Part shown: piece by piece, positions 5,486-7,275 of the stretch
Layout: every line of letters starts with the position of its first letter
Numbering within the stretch: position 1 is the first letter of the stretch
DNA from: Deltaproteobacteria bacterium
Lineage (GTDB): Bacteria > Desulfobacterota > Dissulfuribacteria > Dissulfuribacterales > QOAL01
Length of the DNA stretch: 7,275 nucleotides
Assembly: GCA_015486425.1 (NCBI GenBank)
Contig: WFRQ01000097.1
Coordinates: 1 to 7,275, forward strand
Direction of reading: 5' to 3'
Made by a program: the position numbers and the translations under genes
The notes under the pieces: generated by a model
Database searches by the model: none
Told to the model about the DNA's origin: nothing
The model's input: only the letters and a program-made list of their open reading frames with translations

Positions 5486-5589
5486 CCGGGATAATATCAG
5501 TCTTGGCGGAATCATCAAATGGCGAGATTATGAGGGGTGTCAGGCAGTATGGCAAAACCGACTGATAACAGCACAGGGGCCTGCCAGGC

Positions 5590-6360
5590 ATGACCTGTGA
5601 ACGTCTGTCTTCCGGTTCGTCTCTGCTTCACAGGACGGATCCCCGTGTCAAGCTCACCGTTGCCTTCATGCTGTCTGTGGTGACAGCGCTTCTCAGGAAC
5701 TGTCCCTCACAGTTCATGGCCTTTACAGGCAGCCTGCTGGTGCTTGCCTCCACCGGCCTTCCCGTAGGAGAAACCTTGAGGCGGCTTGCTCTGATCAATT
5801 TTTTCCTTGTTCTGGTGGCTGCCATAGTCCCGTTTACCACCCCTGGCACAGAGGTGGCAGATATTTTTTCCCTGCATATAACACGTGAGGGCCTGCTGCT
5901 TGCCCTGTCAATATGGCTCAAATGCAATGCCATTGCTGCACTTAACCTTGCGTTTCTCGCAACTTCTACTATCTTTTCACTTGCGCACGCAATGGCTCAC
6001 ATGCGGGTACCATCCAAACTGGTCCAGCTTTTTTTCTTTTCCTGGCGTTACATACATGTGCTGGAGCAGGAGTTCAGGCGTATCCGCAATGCAGCCATGC
6101 TCAGGGGATTCAGGCCCGGAACCTCGCTGCATACCTACAGGCATCTTGCCTGGATGATAGGAGCGCTTCTCATAAAGGGATATGAACGAGGGGAGCGGGT
6201 CTATAATGCCATGCTGTGCCGTGGATTTAACGGGACCTTCTGGGTGCTGTCACACTTTCACTTTCATCTGCGGGATGGCGTGATTACAGCCGCAGGCATA
6301 CTTTTTGCCGCTGCGGTGATTTATGTTGATCTGTCCTGCTCATGTACCTTGTTCAGTTAA
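5590..6360 (+). CDS. nikQ: NikQ, transmembrane T subunit of the nickel ECF transporter
   Basis: A 256-aa integral membrane protein of the CbiQ/EcfT family. HRTDPRVKL (14-22) is the usual N-terminal motif just before the first helix. Hydrophobic helices follow at about 22-55, 64-82, 100-130 and 228-248. The two cytoplasmic coupling-helix signatures are AAMLRGF (168-174) and AMLCRGF (207-213); their Arg-Gly pairs dock into grooves of the ATPases and pass on the power stroke. HFHFH (222-226) lies near the end and may be metal-related or incidental. AGGGG lies 10 bases before the ATG and an in-frame stop lies 8 codons upstream, so the start is well bounded. The gene overlaps nikO by 19 bases. It is separated from nikL by 120 bp, unusual in an operon this compact. 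Confidence 0.93.
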   Translation: MTCERLSSGSSLLHRTDPRVKLTVAFMLSVVTALLRNCPSQFMAFTGSLLVLASTGLPVGETLRRLALINFFLVLVAAIVPFTTPGTEVADIFSLHITREGLLLALSIWLKCNAIAALNLAFLATSTIFSLAHAMAHMRVPSKLVQLFFFSWRYIHVLEQEFRRIRNAAMLRGFRPGTSLHTYRHLAWMIGALLIKGYERGERVYNAMLCRGFNGTFWVLSHFHFHLRDGVITAAGILFAAAVIYVDLSCSCTLFS

Positions 6361-6998
6361 AAAATATAGAGTTTTCATATGAAAATGGGCCCCTGGTGCT
6401 GGACGGGCTGGATCTGTCCGTTGAGAGTGGTCAGCGTATTGTGATTACCGGTCCCAACGGCACAGGCAAGACCACGCTTTTTCATCTTATCCTCGGCCTT
6501 CTGAAACCTTGCTCAGGGGAAATATATGCATTTGGCAGACAGCTCCGTGACGAAGCTGATTTCAGAGTGTGCCGCAGCCGCACCGGGCTTCTGTTCCAGG
6601 ATCCCGATGATCAGCTTTTCTGTCCCAGCGTAATTGAAGATGTGGCGTTTGGCCCTCTTAACCAGGGAAAGACCCACGGCCAGGCCCGTGCCATTGCCGA
6701 GGAAACGCTGGATGCGCTTGGCATTCTTCATCTTAAGGACAGGGTTCCATACCATCTTTCAGGGGGAGAAAAGCGTATTGCTGCCCTGGCAACCATCCTC
6801 TCCATGCGCCCTGAACTGCTTCTGCTCGATGAACCAACCGCAGGGCTTGCACCAGAGACTTCAGCAAGGCTTCTTGAAATACTTCTGGCATATCCAGCCA
6901 GGGCAATTTTGATTATCTCACACGACATGACATTTATTAAGGGAATTTCAGGTACAAGGATGGTTCTCAACAGGGGCAGGCTGACCCCCGCGGTTTAA
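6342..6998 (+). CDS. nikO: NikO, ATP-binding subunit of the nickel ECF transporter
   Basis: A 218-aa ABC ATPase that powers Ni2+ import from the cytoplasmic face of NikQ. Walker A is GPNGTGKTT (37-45), the Q-loop QDPDDQLF (86-93, the DDQ pattern typical of CbiO/EcfA), the signature LSGGEKR (139-145), Walker B LLLLDEP (159-165) and the switch His is 194 (ISHD). The D-loop reads AGLAPE, lacking the usual Asp. The protein ends soon after the H-loop, shorter than CbiO proteins of ~270 aa that carry a C-terminal extension, but NikO-type subunits are often short. Start: the ATG lies inside nikQ, and a stop in this frame just upstream (6327-6329) rules out a longer form, so translation is coupled. 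A single ATPase gene implies a homodimer. No clear terminator follows. Confidence 0.95.
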   Translation: MYLVQLKNIEFSYENGPLVLDGLDLSVESGQRIVITGPNGTGKTTLFHLILGLLKPCSGEIYAFGRQLRDEADFRVCRSRTGLLFQDPDDQLFCPSVIEDVAFGPLNQGKTHGQARAIAEETLDALGILHLKDRVPYHLSGGEKRIAALATILSMRPELLLLDEPTAGLAPETSARLLEILLAYPARAILIISHDMTFIKGISGTRMVLNRGRLTPAV

Positions 6999-7045
6999 CC
7001 CTGATTACACTGAATTTTTGTACGTACCTCGCATTGAGCCAGGAT

Positions 7046-7135
7046 ATGCTTTTTATGGCAGGTGGGGTTGCACTGGCTGAGCGGTGCAGCATGAAATCTT
7101 ATGGAAAATGTCCTGTCCACGGTTGTGAGGGCTAG
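7046..7135 (+). CDS. Possible 29-aa Cys-rich small protein
   Basis: An ORF of 29 codons whose C-terminal half carries Cys14, Cys22, His25 and Cys27 in the pattern C-x7-C-x2-H-x-C (KCPVHGC), a spacing that could hold a metal or form half of a zinc ribbon. Its stop lies 3 bases before the next gene, and AGGA (7041-7044) is better placed for the second ATG (7055), which would give 26 aa. The frame is open upstream into the end of nikO, so a non-ATG start or a truncated larger gene is also possible. I do not recognise a family. Chance is a real alternative at this length. Confidence 0.3.
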   Translation: MLFMAGGVALAERCSMKSYGKCPVHGCEG

Positions 7136-7138
7136 TTA

Positions 7139-7275
7139 ATGGGGTTTCCGGAAAAAATCACCGGCATTACTGACCTTTCTCATGCCTTTGCCTCTGCATA
7201 CATACAATCAGGGGAATTGGCAGTTGACTGCACTGCTGGAAATGGTCTGGACACTCTTTTCCTGCTGAAAAAGAG
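7139..7275 (+). CDS. MnmM/YtqB-like SAM-dependent methyltransferase, N-terminal part (3' partial)
   Basis: The first 45 codons of a gene that runs off the window. SAM-binding motif I is seen as LAVDCTAGNGLDTLFLL (27-43), matching the DATxGNGxDTLFLA signature of the YtqB/MnmM (rRNA_methylase, PF06962) family. The preceding DLSHAFASAYIQSGE fits the family N-terminus. In Gram-positive bacteria and plants MnmM methylates the wobble uridine of tRNA (nm5s2U to mnm5s2U); whether this protein does so cannot be told from 45 residues. GAGGG lies 7 bases before the ATG, and a stop (7133-7135) lies in frame two codons upstream, so the start is firm. It may be co-transcribed with nikO, from which it is 140 bp away. 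Confidence 0.7.
   Translation, partial: MGFPEKITGITDLSHAFASAYIQSGELAVDCTAGNGLDTLFLLKK

Noticed and set aside
1..7275. CRISPR array, phage genes or toxin-antitoxin pair
   Set aside because: No regularly spaced repeats, no integrase or phage structural motifs and no paired small toxin genes were found on either strand.

Overview
The window looks like a chromosomal segment of a Gram-negative bacterium. The best guess is a Desulfobacterota (delta-proteobacterial) sulfate reducer or relative. The pointers are a five-gene nickel ECF transporter in the order nikK-nikM-nikL-nikQ-nikO, known mainly from that group, a PqiB/MCE-type envelope protein, a Tat-exported MepK-like murein endopeptidase, and mid-range GC. 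The assignment is inferred from gene content, not from a species marker.

Layout. Bases 1-314 (+) are the 3' end of a pqiB-like MCE gene cut by the window edge. A 185-bp spacer holding a long inverted repeat follows, then a complete MepK/DUF882 gene (500-1045, +). Converging on it from the right is a minus-strand pair: a small two-helix DUF2065 membrane protein (2156-2359) overlapping queA (1087-2163), the third-from-last enzyme of queuosine synthesis in tRNA. Further right on the minus strand are two tRNA genes, Met(CAT) at 2587-2663 and Lys(CTT) at 2922-2997. Each has its own TTGACA promoter, and a good intrinsic terminator follows tRNA-Lys.

A 389-bp gene-free stretch (2998-3386) separates the minus-strand block from the plus-strand nickel operon. 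It holds the tRNA-Lys promoter, weak plus-strand promoter candidates, a 101-bp MITE-like element with 18-bp terminal inverted repeats between TAA triplets, and a three-tier dyad (3314-3354) just before nikK.

The operon (3387-6998) reads as high-affinity Ni2+ import. NikM is the membrane substrate-binding (S) subunit with an N-terminal Met-His motif. NikQ is the T subunit, NikO the ATPase, and NikK and NikL are exported accessory proteins used in place of NikN. Both accessory proteins are predicted to start with histidine after signal-peptide removal. nikK, nikM and nikL are nearly contiguous, and nikQ and nikO overlap. A 120-bp gap between nikL and nikQ begins with a one-sided copy of the same inverted-repeat end seen upstream.

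After nikO come a possible 29-codon Cys-rich ORF and the 5' end of an MnmM/YtqB-like SAM methyltransferase gene that runs off the window. Nothing here is clearly a new system. The points most worth pursuing are the accessory subunits with exposed N-terminal His, the structured nikK leader, the small repeat family and the tiny Cys-rich ORF.
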